Assembly (NCBI GenBank): GCA_017630215.1 | Contig: JAGBVR010000002.1 | Span: 62,001 to 126,000, forward strand | Origin: Bacteroidales bacterium | GTDB taxonomy: Bacteria; Bacteroidota; Bacteroidia; Bacteroidales; UBA932 | Reading direction: 5' to 3' | Length of the DNA: 64,000 nt | Notes under the pieces: generated by a model | Seen by the model: the letters and a program-made list of their open reading frames with translations, nothing else | What the model was told of the DNA's origin: nothing | The model's database searches: none | Made by a program: the position numbers and the translations under genes | Shown here: positions 26,606-36,188 of the stretch, in pieces | Numbering within the stretch: the stretch's first letter is position 1 | Layout: every line of letters starts with the position of its first letter

Positions 26606-28366
26606 ATGAGAAGAATTTCAGCAGCACTCATCGCACTGGCGGCGGCAATGTTCACTGCAAACATTGACAGCAACGCCTGCACAAATGTCCTTGTGACAAA
26701 GGGAGCCAGCACTGACGGCTCGAACATGGTGTCATATGCGGCAGACTCGCACCAGCTCTACGGAGAGCTCTACTATGCCCCTGCCGGAGTATGGAAGGCA
26801 GGAGATATGAGACAGATAAATGAATGGGACACAGGCAAATACCTCGGACTCATCCCTCAGGTGGGAAGAACATACCAGAGAGTGGGCAACATGAACGAAC
26901 ACCAGCTCATCATCGCCGAGACCACATACGGAGGCCGTCCTGAGCTCGAAGATCCTAAGGGAGTCATGGACTACGGTTCGCTCATCTATGTGGCGCTCGA
27001 AAGAGCAAAGACTGCACGTGAGGCCATCGACATCATCGTGGACCTCGCCAACACATACGGATACTATTCAAGCGGAGAATCTTTCTCACTCGCTGACAAG
27101 GATGAAGTATGGGTCATGGACCTTATCGGAAAAGGACCGGACAACAAGGGTATCGTTTGGGTGGCAAGAAGAGTTCCTGACGGATACATCTGCGCTCATG
27201 CCAACCAGGCCCGCATCAGCACCTTCCCTCTCAACGACCCTGAGAACTGCATCTACGCTCCGGACGTAATCACATTCGCACGCGAGAAGGGCTATTTCAA
27301 CGGCGAGGACAAGGATTTCAGCTTCTGCGACGCATATGCACCGCTCGATTTCAGCGGAATGCGCGGCTGCGAGGCACGTGCATGGTCTGCATTCAACATC
27401 CTCTGCGACGGAAAGTTCACTTATATGGACGAGAACGGAAACGAGGTGACAGCCGATGCATATGATTACATCGACTACGCAATGGGATGGGACAAGACCA
27501 AGAGATTCCCTCTCTTCGTGAAGCCTTCACGCAAGATCAGCGTCAAGAACGTGGCTGACGTGATGCGCGACCACTACGAAGGTACTCCTATGGATATGAC
27601 CGTGGATGCAGGAGCAGGCGGAAACGCTCTTCCATACCGCTGGAGACCAATGGGATTCGAGCACGAAGGAAAGAAGTATGTCAATGAAAGAGCGATCGCC
27701 ACACAGCAGACAGGATTCTGGTTCGTAGGACAGTCAAGAGGATGGCTCCCTGACGAAATCGGAGGAGTGAACTGGTTCGGATGCGATGATGCAGCCACAT
27801 CATACCTCACACCTATCTACACTTCTACATACGAGGTACCTGAAAGCTTCCGCGTAGGAAACGGCAACATGATCACTTATTCTCCAACATCTGCCTTCTG
27901 GATGACAAACCGCGTGGCAAACGCATGCTACAAGGCTTACAACATCATGTTCCCTACAGTGGATGCAGCCATCGACGCTTGGGAGGCAGAGATGGCCGAG
28001 GCTGTGGCAAAGGCTGACCAGGAGGCTCTTGCACTCTACAACGCAGCTGGGGAAAAGCCTCGCAAGCAGATCAAGCGCGACAACAAGGCCGGCAAGGTCG
28101 TAGACCCTTACACATCTGTACGTGAATACCTTACAAGATTCTCTGTGGACAACGCACAGAAGATTTTCGAGAAATGGGTGGCACTCGAGCAGCTCCTTCT
28201 CGTGAAATTCATCGACGGAAACGTGAAGGCTCAGAACGAGGACGGAAGTTTCGTCACCAACGAGCACACCGACTGCATTCCGGCAAAGATCACTCAGCCG
28301 GGCTACACTGACAAGTGGAAGGAAGTGACTGCCAAGGATCACGGCAAGACTATTGAAGAAAGATAA
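26606..28366 (+). CDS. Secreted dipeptidase, peptidase family C69 (PepD/U34)
   Basis: A 586-residue Ntn-hydrolase-type dipeptidase. The signal peptide runs to DSNA and the mature protein would begin at Cys25 (CTNVLVTKGASTDGS), the N-terminal nucleophile of family C69. GNMNEHQLIIAETTYGG and ALERAKTAREAI are family blocks. Codon use is strongly biased to C-ending codons (GAC, AAC, ATC, CTC), suggesting high expression. It is followed after 3 bases by a TonB receptor, so secreted or periplasmic peptide cleavage and uptake may be coupled. A TAGTTTTG at 26519-26526 is a possible -7 element. Confidence 0.93.
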   Translation: MRRISAALIALAAAMFTANIDSNACTNVLVTKGASTDGSNMVSYAADSHQLYGELYYAPAGVWKAGDMRQINEWDTGKYLGLIPQVGRTYQRVGNMNEHQLIIAETTYGGRPELEDPKGVMDYGSLIYVALERAKTAREAIDIIVDLANTYGYYSSGESFSLADKDEVWVMDLIGKGPDNKGIVWVARRVPDGYICAHANQARISTFPLNDPENCIYAPDVITFAREKGYFNGEDKDFSFCDAYAPLDFSGMRGCEARAWSAFNILCDGKFTYMDENGNEVTADAYDYIDYAMGWDKTKRFPLFVKPSRKISVKNVADVMRDHYEGTPMDMTVDAGAGGNALPYRWRPMGFEHEGKKYVNERAIATQQTGFWFVGQSRGWLPDEIGGVNWFGCDDAATSYLTPIYTSTYEVPESFRVGNGNMITYSPTSAFWMTNRVANACYKAYNIMFPTVDAAIDAWEAEMAEAVAKADQEALALYNAAGEKPRKQIKRDNKAGKVVDPYTSVREYLTRFSVDNAQKIFEKWVALEQLLLVKFIDGNVKAQNEDGSFVTNEHTDCIPAKITQPGYTDKWKEVTAKDHGKTIEER

Positions 28367-28369
28367 ATA

Positions 28370-31186
28370 ATGCGTAAGTTTCTGACAATTGTATTTCTAC
28401 TGCTTACAGTCCTGGGTGCAAAAGCACAATCCAGGGCTGTAAGCGGCAGAATAATTGATGCCGGATCAGGCGATCCGGTCATCGGAGCTGTTGTCAGAAT
28501 CGGAACCGACTACCTGTGGGCGAGCACTGATATTGAAGGAGAATTCACTTTCGATAATGTCGAGTCTGGAAAGCACGAACTTGAGGCTTCCTGCCTGGGC
28601 TACGTGAGCGTCCTTATGGAAATCGATGTCAATAAAGACATTGAAAATCTTGAAATCAAGCTGCACGAAAGTTCACTTGCATTGGACGAAGTGGTAGTGA
28701 CGGCGCAGAAGGCCAAGGATGGCCTCGGAACCACTCACAGCCTCGGTCGCGATGCGCTCAACCATCTGCAGATGTCCAATATGACCGACGTCGCAGCCCT
28801 TCTTCCGGGAGGAAAGACCGTCAATCCGGACCTTACCACCGAAAATTCATTCTCCATCCGTGAGGGAGGCTCCAACAGCGGAAACTCTGCCTTCGGAACG
28901 GCAGTGGAAGTGGATGGAGTCAGACTCGGAAACAATGCGTCATTCGGAGAAATGGGCGGAGTCGACACCAGAAGTGTGGCCGTGGAAAACATCGAATCCA
29001 TCGAGGTCATCACCGGAGTACCTTCTGCAGAATATGGTGACCTGGGCAGCGGAATGGTCAGAATCAATACCCGCAAGGGCCGTACTCCGACCAATGTAAC
29101 ATTCTCTGTCAATCCGCGTACATACCAGGCTTCCGTTTCAAAAGGTATTGACCTTCAAGAAAATAACGGAGTATTGAACCTCAGTGCGGAATGGGCGAGA
29201 GCCATAAAGAAGCTCATCTCGCCTTACGAATCCTACACCAGGACCGCCATCACCCTCGGCTACAGCAACACCTTCGCCAAAGGACTGCGCTTCGAGGCCG
29301 GATTCACCGGAAACATAGGAGGAATGAACACGAAGGACGACCCGGATGCATTCACCGGAGAGTTCAAGAAAGAAAGGGACAATGCCTTCAGAGGTAATAC
29401 ATCCCTGACCTGGCAGCTGAACAAGCCGGGCATCACGAATCTGAAATTCGATGCCTCGGTCAATTTCAATGACAACCTCTATCATTACCACAAATACGAA
29501 TCCTACGCTTCGAACCAGCCCGCCGTACACGCAGAACAGGAAGGCTATTTCATCGCCGGCAGACTTCCTCTGACATTCTTCTCGGACCAGATCATAGACT
29601 CCAAGGAACTGGATCTGGCTGCTTCTGTGAAATACAATTGGCACAAGCGCTGGGATGACGTAAAGAGCCAGCTCAAGGCCGGAGTACAATGGAAGGCGAA
29701 CGGCAATGTAGGAGAAGGAGAGTATTATCTGGATCCGTCTCTCGCCACCAACGGATATAGGCCAAGGCCATATACCGACTATCCGTTCATGCACAATCTC
29801 TCGGTCTATGCCGAAGAACACCTGAATCTTCCGGTAGCAGGCACCAAACTCGAAGTTACAGCCGGACTCCGACTGGAAAATGTATTCATCCAAGGCTCGC
29901 TCTACAACAAGAAAGCCACCCTCTCTCCTCGTTTCAATCTCAAATGGCAGCTTGCAGAAGGCCTTGCTGTCAGGGGAGGATGGGGAATCACGGAGAAACT
30001 GCCTTCATACTACATCCTATATCCTAAACAGGAATACCGCGACATCCAGACATTCGGCTTCCCTCACGGAGACCAGACCAGCTATATCTATTATACCCAG
30101 CCATATACGGTAACATACAACCCCGATCTTCGCTGGCAGCGCAACAGCAGCTCCGAGCTGGGACTGGAAGCTTTATTCTTCGGTACAAAGATCTCATTGA
30201 CAGGATTTTACAATATCACCAAGGGCCCATACAATTTCATCGATGTATATGAACCATATTCATACAACATACTTCAGCGTCCGGAAGGATTCACCATTCC
30301 GGCAGACCCTCAGATTAAGGTAGACAGCCAGACAGGAATGATGTATGTAAGAGGTGGTGACGATGATTATTGGACTCCTATGGACATAAAGGTCACTGAC
30401 CGCACCTTCGCTAAATCGACCAAGCAGAATAACGGAGCCGATGTAAAAAGGGCCGGAGCGGAACTTGTGATAGACTTCCCTGAGATAAAGCCTGTCAGGA
30501 CATCATTCCGACTGGATGCTTCATATACTTTCACCAAGTATCTGAATGACCAGCTTGCGGCATATTATCAGAACGGCTGGTCACACACCTCGCTTGCGAA
30601 CCGTTCATACCAATATGTCGGAATCTATGCCAATGGAACAGGCGGCAATTCTGTGGCCAACGGAAAGATAACTCACAATCTGGACGCCAATCTCACCGCC
30701 ATCACACATATTCCTCAGGCACGTCTGATCATCACCTGCAGACTGGAAATGAGCCTTCTCAGACGAAGCAGGAACCTGTCTATGTACAATGGCAGCCAAT
30801 ACGCTTTCACAGTAAGCGAGGCCGACAAGACCCCGACCGGGGAAGACATATATAAAGGAGATTTATATACCGCCATCCGTCCTGTATCATATATGGATCT
30901 GGACGGTAATGTGTACCCTTTCACAGATGCCCAGGCGGCAGACCCTGCATTTGCGAACCTGATACTCAAATCGGCCAACGCCTATACCTTCGCTCAGGAT
31001 GGATATGGGGCCTATATGTCTGCCAATCTGAGCATTACAAAGGAGATAGGAGATCATGTATCCCTGTCTTTCTTTGCCAATAACTTTACCAATTCAAGGC
31101 CATATGTAGTGTCGATGGCGACTGGAGTGGGGGCGATCTTCACCCCGGCCTTCTACTACGGACTGACCTGCCGATTGAAATTTTGA
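28370..31186 (+). CDS. TonB-dependent outer-membrane receptor with carboxypeptidase-like domain
   Basis: A 938-residue receptor: signal peptide (to GAKAQ), a CarboxypepD_reg-like beta domain (about 22-105), a plug domain starting at LDEVVVTAQKAKDG with SIREGGSNSG and IESIEVITGVPSAEYGDLGSG, then a 22-strand barrel ending in Phe (CRLKF). Unlike SusC it has no SusD gene after it; the partners are a lipoprotein and another barrel protein. It starts 3 bases after the dipeptidase stop. The ligand is unknown; peptides, haem or metal chelates are options. Confidence 0.93.
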   Translation: MRKFLTIVFLLLTVLGAKAQSRAVSGRIIDAGSGDPVIGAVVRIGTDYLWASTDIEGEFTFDNVESGKHELEASCLGYVSVLMEIDVNKDIENLEIKLHESSLALDEVVVTAQKAKDGLGTTHSLGRDALNHLQMSNMTDVAALLPGGKTVNPDLTTENSFSIREGGSNSGNSAFGTAVEVDGVRLGNNASFGEMGGVDTRSVAVENIESIEVITGVPSAEYGDLGSGMVRINTRKGRTPTNVTFSVNPRTYQASVSKGIDLQENNGVLNLSAEWARAIKKLISPYESYTRTAITLGYSNTFAKGLRFEAGFTGNIGGMNTKDDPDAFTGEFKKERDNAFRGNTSLTWQLNKPGITNLKFDASVNFNDNLYHYHKYESYASNQPAVHAEQEGYFIAGRLPLTFFSDQIIDSKELDLAASVKYNWHKRWDDVKSQLKAGVQWKANGNVGEGEYYLDPSLATNGYRPRPYTDYPFMHNLSVYAEEHLNLPVAGTKLEVTAGLRLENVFIQGSLYNKKATLSPRFNLKWQLAEGLAVRGGWGITEKLPSYYILYPKQEYRDIQTFGFPHGDQTSYIYYTQPYTVTYNPDLRWQRNSSSELGLEALFFGTKISLTGFYNITKGPYNFIDVYEPYSYNILQRPEGFTIPADPQIKVDSQTGMMYVRGGDDDYWTPMDIKVTDRTFAKSTKQNNGADVKRAGAELVIDFPEIKPVRTSFRLDASYTFTKYLNDQLAAYYQNGWSHTSLANRSYQYVGIYANGTGGNSVANGKITHNLDANLTAITHIPQARLIITCRLEMSLLRRSRNLSMYNGSQYAFTVSEADKTPTGEDIYKGDLYTAIRPVSYMDLDGNVYPFTDAQAADPAFANLILKSANAYTFAQDGYGAYMSANLSITKEIGDHVSLSFFANNFTNSRPYVVSMATGVGAIFTPAFYYGLTCRLKF

Positions 31187-31190
31187 CACT

Positions 31191-31274
31191 GTCATTCCGA
31201 GGAACGGACCTATTTATCATTCCGAGGAACGAGCCTATTTGTCATTCTGAGGAACGAAGTGACGTGAGAATCTT
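31191..31274. repeat. Dispersed GTCATTCCGAG repeats, three units
   Basis: Three successive copies of GTCATTC(C/T)GAGGAACG occur in the 88-base gap between the receptor and lipoprotein genes, the last running into GTGACGTGAGAATCTT directly before the ATG at 31275. The repeat thus forms the 5' leader of the lipoprotein gene. Confidence 0.85.
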
Positions 31275-32492
31275 ATGAAAAGGATACTATACATATTGAC
31301 CATAGTTCTGACTGCTTCCTGTGCAGGCACCAAGGACCCGTACGAAGGCTCCCTGCACCTGCTGTCGGTGACAGCACAGTACCCTTCCGGCTATGAAGGC
31401 TTCGACCTGGAAGGCTCCGATGCCTTGGTGGAAGAAATCAACACCGGAAGCAGATACACCGCCCTCACAGACGCCTCAGGAAGCTTCGCAATGACTCTTC
31501 CTGACGGAATCTACAGGGTCAATATCAGCGGACGCTCCGGTTCCGACGTATTCAACGGAGCAGCAGACAAGGTGGTCCTCTCAGGGGCCGATCTGAATCT
31601 GAAACTGCCTCTGTCTTACTCGAAGGCGGGTTCGATCGTCATAAAGGAAATATATTGCGGAGGCTGCAAGAAGCTGCCTCAGGAAGGAGATTATCAGGGT
31701 GACCAGTATTTCATCCTGCATAATAACGACTATAATGTCCAGTACCTTGACAGTCTTTGTTTCGGAACATTGTCACCGAACAACGCCACAGCTTCAAACC
31801 CTTGGGTATCAAAGGATCCGGCCACTGGAGAAAGCATATTCCCGGACTTCCTTCCGATTATACAGGCAGTATGGCAGTTCCCTGGTGACGGTGATGATTT
31901 TCCTCTCCAGCCTGGCGAGGATGCTGTGATCTGTCTCAGAGGTGCCATTGACCATAGTCTTCAGTATCCTCTCTCGGTAAATCTGAACAAGCCGGACTAT
32001 TTCGTATGCTATAACCTGACATATTTCTGGAACACCCAGTATCATCCGGCACCGGGCAATCTGATTTCAGAGGACAGGATCATAGACGTGGTCATCAAGA
32101 CCGGCCAGGCAAATGCATATACATTCTCCTTGAGTTCGCCTACCCTCGTGCTTTGGAAGGCAAAGGGAATGACCATCCAGGAATTTGTAAACATACCGGA
32201 TAATATCACTCCGGTTCCGGGAAGCAGCATCGACAATGTCGTCAAGATTCCGTATGAATGGGTATATGACGCAGTGGAAGTATTCGATGCCCGTTCGGCC
32301 AATAATTCCAAGAGACTTGCTCCATCTGCAGATGCAGGATACGTATTGCAGACAGATGTCTTCCTTGGACACAGCCTGATCAGGCATGTCGACAAGGAGG
32401 CAAGCGCGGCTTCCGGATATGAGGTGCTCACAGACACCAACAATTCCCTCAACGATTTCTATGAATCCGAAAAACAGTCTCTCCATGAGTAA
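31275..32492 (+). CDS. DUF4876-type surface lipoprotein
   Basis: A 405-residue lipoprotein (lipobox LTASC). Residues about 25-115 look like an Ig-like/carboxypeptidase-regulatory domain (ALTDASGSFAMTLPDGIYRV); the rest resembles DUF4876 proteins that accompany TonB receptors in Bacteroidota (IVIKEIYCGGCKK, QYFILHNND). The stop overlaps the start of the next gene by 8 bases. The role is probably ligand capture for the receptor. The DUF name is from memory and not checked. Confidence 0.75.
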   Translation: MKRILYILTIVLTASCAGTKDPYEGSLHLLSVTAQYPSGYEGFDLEGSDALVEEINTGSRYTALTDASGSFAMTLPDGIYRVNISGRSGSDVFNGAADKVVLSGADLNLKLPLSYSKAGSIVIKEIYCGGCKKLPQEGDYQGDQYFILHNNDYNVQYLDSLCFGTLSPNNATASNPWVSKDPATGESIFPDFLPIIQAVWQFPGDGDDFPLQPGEDAVICLRGAIDHSLQYPLSVNLNKPDYFVCYNLTYFWNTQYHPAPGNLISEDRIIDVVIKTGQANAYTFSLSSPTLVLWKAKGMTIQEFVNIPDNITPVPGSSIDNVVKIPYEWVYDAVEVFDARSANNSKRLAPSADAGYVLQTDVFLGHSLIRHVDKEASAASGYEVLTDTNNSLNDFYESEKQSLHE

Positions 32493-33990
32493 GCTCAGAA
32501 ACATATCTGCATTAGTGCTGCTTCTGTGCGGACTGACTGTCTCGGCACAGAGGTACGAAAGGGTCGTGAAGGACAATTTCTGGAACAGTTCGAGAAATGT
32601 ATCCGGCATACGTCAAGACAGCGTATCGCGCTCGTATGCAGAGGCTTATGGCAAATATGAAACCGGTGAATTCCGCGACACATGGCAGGCTGCGGAAGGA
32701 TGGAGTGCGGGTGCAGCCACGGCCAGCATCAGGCATCTGGAAAGATTGTCACTTAAGGGATCATTCTCTTTCGAACAGACAGAAGGATATGGTATGTGCG
32801 GATCGATGTTCATTGATCCGGGCTTCTATCCTGTGGATGTGCTGGAATTCACTCCGGGACGCAAAAGTTTGCAGACCTATGCCCTCGACGGAGGATTTTC
32901 ATATGATCTGACCTCGGAATGGAGGATCGGAGCGGCAATGGATTTCACCTCTGCCAATATGGCCAAGAGAAAGGACCTCAGACACACGAACTGGAAGCTT
33001 GACATGACCGTCGCTCCGGGATTCATGTATCACTGCGGGGACTTTGCCATTGGCGGAAGCTATATTTTCCGTAAGACCAGCGAAAGCATCAAGGCCGAGC
33101 AGGTGGGAACTTCCGAGTCATCATACTACGTCTTCCTGAACAAGGGACTGATGTACGGAGTCTATTCAGTCTGGAGCGGCAGCGGACTCCATCTTTCGGA
33201 GGCCGGAGTGAACGGATTCCCGGTAAAGGATTTCAGCAATGGAGCCGCCCTTCAGATGCAGTACAAAGGCTTTTTCGCAGAAGCAGAATACCTCCGTACC
33301 AATGGAACAATCGGAGAGAAGGAATATATATGGTTCCGCTTTCCGGGAGATGAGATCGGTGCCGTTTTAGGATATAAGCATATCGGAGAAGGATTCAAGC
33401 ATTTTGCCAGGATCGATTTCGGATGGAAGGGACTTGGATTGGACGAAAGCATCTTGGAGAAGGTGAGCGAGAATGGAGTCACCACCGTACTGAACCACGG
33501 AAGCAATAGGATACTGACTCAGGAAACCATTTCCTTATCTCCTGAATATGAATTGGTTGGAAAGACTCTAGAGATTCTCGTCGGGGCAGATTTGAGATGG
33601 AAGAACGGTCTGTCTTCTCAGATGTATCCGTTTGTTTCCACCCAGCGGATGATGAACTGGAGAGCCGGAGCCGAGGCTCTGGTGCATTTACGCCGGTTCG
33701 ATCTTGGAGCAGGATTGGCCTTCGTAGGTGGTTCTGTCAAGGAATCCTCAGACAAGGTCAATGAGGACAGCGGAGTGCAGACTTCGCCTTTCAGACTGGA
33801 AGAATGGTACTCCCGCCAGATGGAATTCCTCACGGCCACCAGGTCGGAAGCCTCTTTGTCGCTGAGATACAATTTCCGCAAGGGAATCTATCTGCAGGCC
33901 GAAGGCTTCTGGACCCACGGTTTTAGCCTTCCGCAGGACACCGGTTCAGACCGATTCACCACCGCCCTCCGCCTTGGATTGTCATTCTGA
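32485..33990 (+). CDS. DUF6850-type outer-membrane beta-barrel protein
   Basis: A 501-residue protein with a signal peptide (LLLCGLTVSAQ) and many alternating beta strands ending in LGLSF, a barrel-type C-terminal Phe. The family label DUF6850 is inferred from its constant company with DUF4876 and a TonB receptor. An in-frame ATG at 32386 is antecedent but lies well inside the previous gene and lacks a signal peptide; 32485 is the start. Its last codons (Leu-Ser-Phe-stop) are spelled by TTGTCATTCTGA, part of a dispersed repeat unit. Confidence 0.78.
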   Translation: MSKLRNISALVLLLCGLTVSAQRYERVVKDNFWNSSRNVSGIRQDSVSRSYAEAYGKYETGEFRDTWQAAEGWSAGAATASIRHLERLSLKGSFSFEQTEGYGMCGSMFIDPGFYPVDVLEFTPGRKSLQTYALDGGFSYDLTSEWRIGAAMDFTSANMAKRKDLRHTNWKLDMTVAPGFMYHCGDFAIGGSYIFRKTSESIKAEQVGTSESSYYVFLNKGLMYGVYSVWSGSGLHLSEAGVNGFPVKDFSNGAALQMQYKGFFAEAEYLRTNGTIGEKEYIWFRFPGDEIGAVLGYKHIGEGFKHFARIDFGWKGLGLDESILEKVSENGVTTVLNHGSNRILTQETISLSPEYELVGKTLEILVGADLRWKNGLSSQMYPFVSTQRMMNWRAGAEALVHLRRFDLGAGLAFVGGSVKESSDKVNEDSGVQTSPFRLEEWYSRQMEFLTATRSEASLSLRYNFRKGIYLQAEGFWTHGFSLPQDTGSDRFTTALRLGLSF

Positions 33991-34154
33991 AATTATTGAA
34001 CGTTGATTGTCATTCCGATGAGCCCGACTGTTATTCCGAGTGTCCCATTGCCATTCCGAGCGTCGCATTGTCATTCCGAGCGCCCCATTGTCATTCCGAT
34101 GAGCCCGACTGTCATTCCGAGCGCCCCATTGTCATTCCGAGCTTGTCGAGGAAT
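33981..34154. repeat. Tandem array of dispersed GTCATTCCGAG repeats
   Basis: About seven units of 20-21 bases, consensus TGTCATTCCGAGCGCCCCAT, run from 34008 to 34154; a further GTCATTCTGA at 33981 contains the stop of the barrel gene. The array ends with GAGCTTGTCGAGGAATCTCC. It fills the gap to the FISUMP lipoprotein and creates a false N-terminal extension on that ORF. Confidence 0.85.
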
Positions 34155-34191
34155 CTCCAAACGAATTATTAAAAACAAAATTTATAAAACT

Positions 34192-35760
34192 ATGAAACGT
34201 TATCTATCCATCTCTCTCGCAGTGCTTGCAATAGCAGCCTGCCAAAAACCGGTACAGCCTGAAGCAACACCCGGAAAGATCCAGATCGAACCCGTAATCA
34301 CCAAAGCCACCGAAGTCAATTTCGAAAACGGTGACAAGATCGGACTCACCATCGCAAAGGTGAACGACACTCAGAAATATGCAGACAATGCCCTTCTGAC
34401 ATACGACGGAAGCGTATTCAGCAGCGACCTGATGTGGTATGCCGATGCTTATTCAGAAGCTGATGTCTATGCATATTATCCATATTCAGAAAGCGGCACT
34501 CCTACTTCATATTTTGCTATTGAAGATCAGACAGAAGGCATAGCCAAAGCAGATCTTATGGCAGCCTCGAAGACAGGCGTCCTCCCTACTCCAAATGCTA
34601 TCACAATGGTATTCAAGCACTTGATGACCAAGATCGTAGTCAATATCGACAATCAGTCAGGTGCAACCGTGGAGGAAGTAGGACTCGGTGGCAGCCGCCC
34701 TGCTGCTGATATTGATATTGCCGCAATGGCTGTGTCTGAATACAGCGCTCCTCTTCCTGATGTGGAGCTTGATCCGATCAAGGCATTCGAGGCAACTGCA
34801 GGCAAGGTATGGAAAGCCATCATCATCCCTGGCGCCACAAAACTCGAACTTGTGGTAAGTCTCTCCAACGGCAAGAAGATCTCCCAGCCGCTCGCTGAGA
34901 TGACCCTCAAGTCAGGCGGTCAGTACACCATCAACGCCCGTCTCCTCCAGGACAATATGATCGTAAGCGCAACAGGCGAGATCGAGAACTGGACTGACGA
35001 AGGTGACATCGAATTCGACGGAGAAGGAACCACTGAAGATACCCCTGTGGAATTCACTGAATATGACGGATATTTCGTTTATGACGGCGTGGAATACAAG
35101 ACCGTAACCCTCGCTGACGGAAACACATGGATGGCAGAAAATCTCCGTTTCATCCCACGCGGAATGACCGTTTCAAGCGACCCTGTAGAGGATGCAGGCA
35201 TCTGGTATCCGGCAGCAAATGCAGACAAGGTTGCAGATCCTGCACTTGCTGAAACTCTCGGACTTCTCTATGATGCCTCTACTGCATTCGGAAGTGAAAT
35301 TACAGCTGACAACGCCGGCACATTCGAAGGCACCCAGGGTATATGCCCTGAAGGATGGCATATTCCGACCGTAGCTGAGTTCACTGGACTCGTGGGACAT
35401 TGCTCGAACAGTGCCCTCATCAACACAGAGGGTGCATATTACGACGCAACCATCAAGGGAGCCAGCCTCACCGCCCTCAAGGAAGCCGGATGGGAGTGGC
35501 AGTTCGCAAGTATGAGAAACAAGGCGAATACCGCCGGAAATGGAAGCTACACCGTAACCAACTACAACGGAATCTACGGAGTGATGTCATACTTGATCGG
35601 TTCTTCAATGTACCAGACGACTACCAACACAGACGGCTCCCTCAAGAATATCCAGTACTACTACCTGATGCCTACCTACAACGCTTCCAACGAAAAGGCA
35701 AGCGTAGCCTACGGCAACTTCCTCGCCGGAGCATCTATCCGTTGCGTGAAGAATAAGTAA
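34192..35760 (+). CDS. Fimbrillin-like lipoprotein with FISUMP domain
   Basis: A 522-residue lipoprotein (lipobox LAIAAC). Residues about 20-270 match the fimbrillin-like (Mfa1-like) fold, with FENGDKIGLTI and FKHLMTKIVVNI; about 300-522 form a FISUMP domain with GNTWMAENLRF, CPEGWHIPTVAEF and the end SIRCVKNK. These are surface or fimbria-tip proteins in Bacteroidales. The start is the ATG at 34192; the frame is open further upstream only through repeat DNA. The C-terminal region lacks the Tyr/Asn-rich variable stretch seen in the gene at 37209. Confidence 0.85.
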   Translation: MKRYLSISLAVLAIAACQKPVQPEATPGKIQIEPVITKATEVNFENGDKIGLTIAKVNDTQKYADNALLTYDGSVFSSDLMWYADAYSEADVYAYYPYSESGTPTSYFAIEDQTEGIAKADLMAASKTGVLPTPNAITMVFKHLMTKIVVNIDNQSGATVEEVGLGGSRPAADIDIAAMAVSEYSAPLPDVELDPIKAFEATAGKVWKAIIIPGATKLELVVSLSNGKKISQPLAEMTLKSGGQYTINARLLQDNMIVSATGEIENWTDEGDIEFDGEGTTEDTPVEFTEYDGYFVYDGVEYKTVTLADGNTWMAENLRFIPRGMTVSSDPVEDAGIWYPAANADKVADPALAETLGLLYDASTAFGSEITADNAGTFEGTQGICPEGWHIPTVAEFTGLVGHCSNSALINTEGAYYDATIKGASLTALKEAGWEWQFASMRNKANTAGNGSYTVTNYNGIYGVMSYLIGSSMYQTTTNTDGSLKNIQYYYLMPTYNASNEKASVAYGNFLAGASIRCVKNK

Positions 35761-35807
35761 GCAGTTATTATTCAGTCTCTTACTGAAAAACATTCCCTTA
35801 AATAAAG

Positions 35808-35879
35808 CTCAAGCCGATGAGCAGGCCAATCAATCTCTGGATAACTTCTAGAGGCATTGGACCTGCTCATCGGCTTGAG
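35808..35879. terminator. Large hairpin downstream of the FISUMP gene
   Basis: Perfect 18-bp arms (CTCAAGCCGATGAGCAGG at 35808-35825 and its complement at 35862-35879) enclose 36 bases, in which CCAAT/ATTGG extends the stem past a single bulged base. It begins 48 bases past the stop at 35760. No T-run follows closely, so it may be a terminator or part of the repeat mosaic that starts here. Confidence 0.55.
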
Positions 35880-35917
35880 AGTTCTTTTCATGATACACCG
35901 TGGGCTAAGCTGCGGAA

Positions 35918-35964
35918 CCTGCTTTAAGCTGCCGAATCCCGTATATTTCGGCTGCGGTGCTGCT
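35918..35964. repeat. 47-bp repeat shared with 40184-40230
   Basis: The segment CCTGCTTT(A/G)AGCTGCCGAATCCC... recurs at 40184-40230 with about 6 differences. It contains a GCTGCCGAA/TTCGGC(A/T)GC hairpin, perfect in the 40-kb copy. Confidence 0.75.
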
Positions 35965-36015
35965 TATTAGTTCAAGAAACAGCTTGCCCATGCAGGGCAT
36001 TTATCAAATTAACAT

Positions 36016-36188
36016 AGAACATCCGTGGAACAATTTGTCTGATTTTTCATAAAAATGCGACAAATTTTATCGACAAAAATTTAGCCTACAAGTACCCAGA
36101 AAGCCGTTTTCATCAAATAGCCGCATACTTTTTGATTATACGGATAATGCTCCTCAACTTTGCAGAAAAATATGACTATGGCAGCAAA
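36016..36188 (+). repeat. RhuM upstream region, also present at 57556-57732
   Basis: This non-coding stretch and the first codons of rhuM are repeated at 57556-57732, about 80% identical by eye, including AGAAAGCCGTTTT, CAAATAGCCG, TTATACGGATAATGCTCC and AACTTTGC. It contains the likely promoter (ACTTTG -7 with a TTG about 20 bases upstream). Confidence 0.8.

Noticed and set aside
33981..34154. CRISPR array
   Set aside because: The 20-base units are directly adjacent without unique spacers and are themselves variable; the same units are scattered elsewhere. No cas genes are present.
34003..34191. N-terminal extension of the FISUMP lipoprotein ORF
   Set aside because: The added residues (repeats of VIPS and FRA) translate the GTCATTCCGAG repeat array. 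The lipoprotein signal begins at the ATG at 34192.
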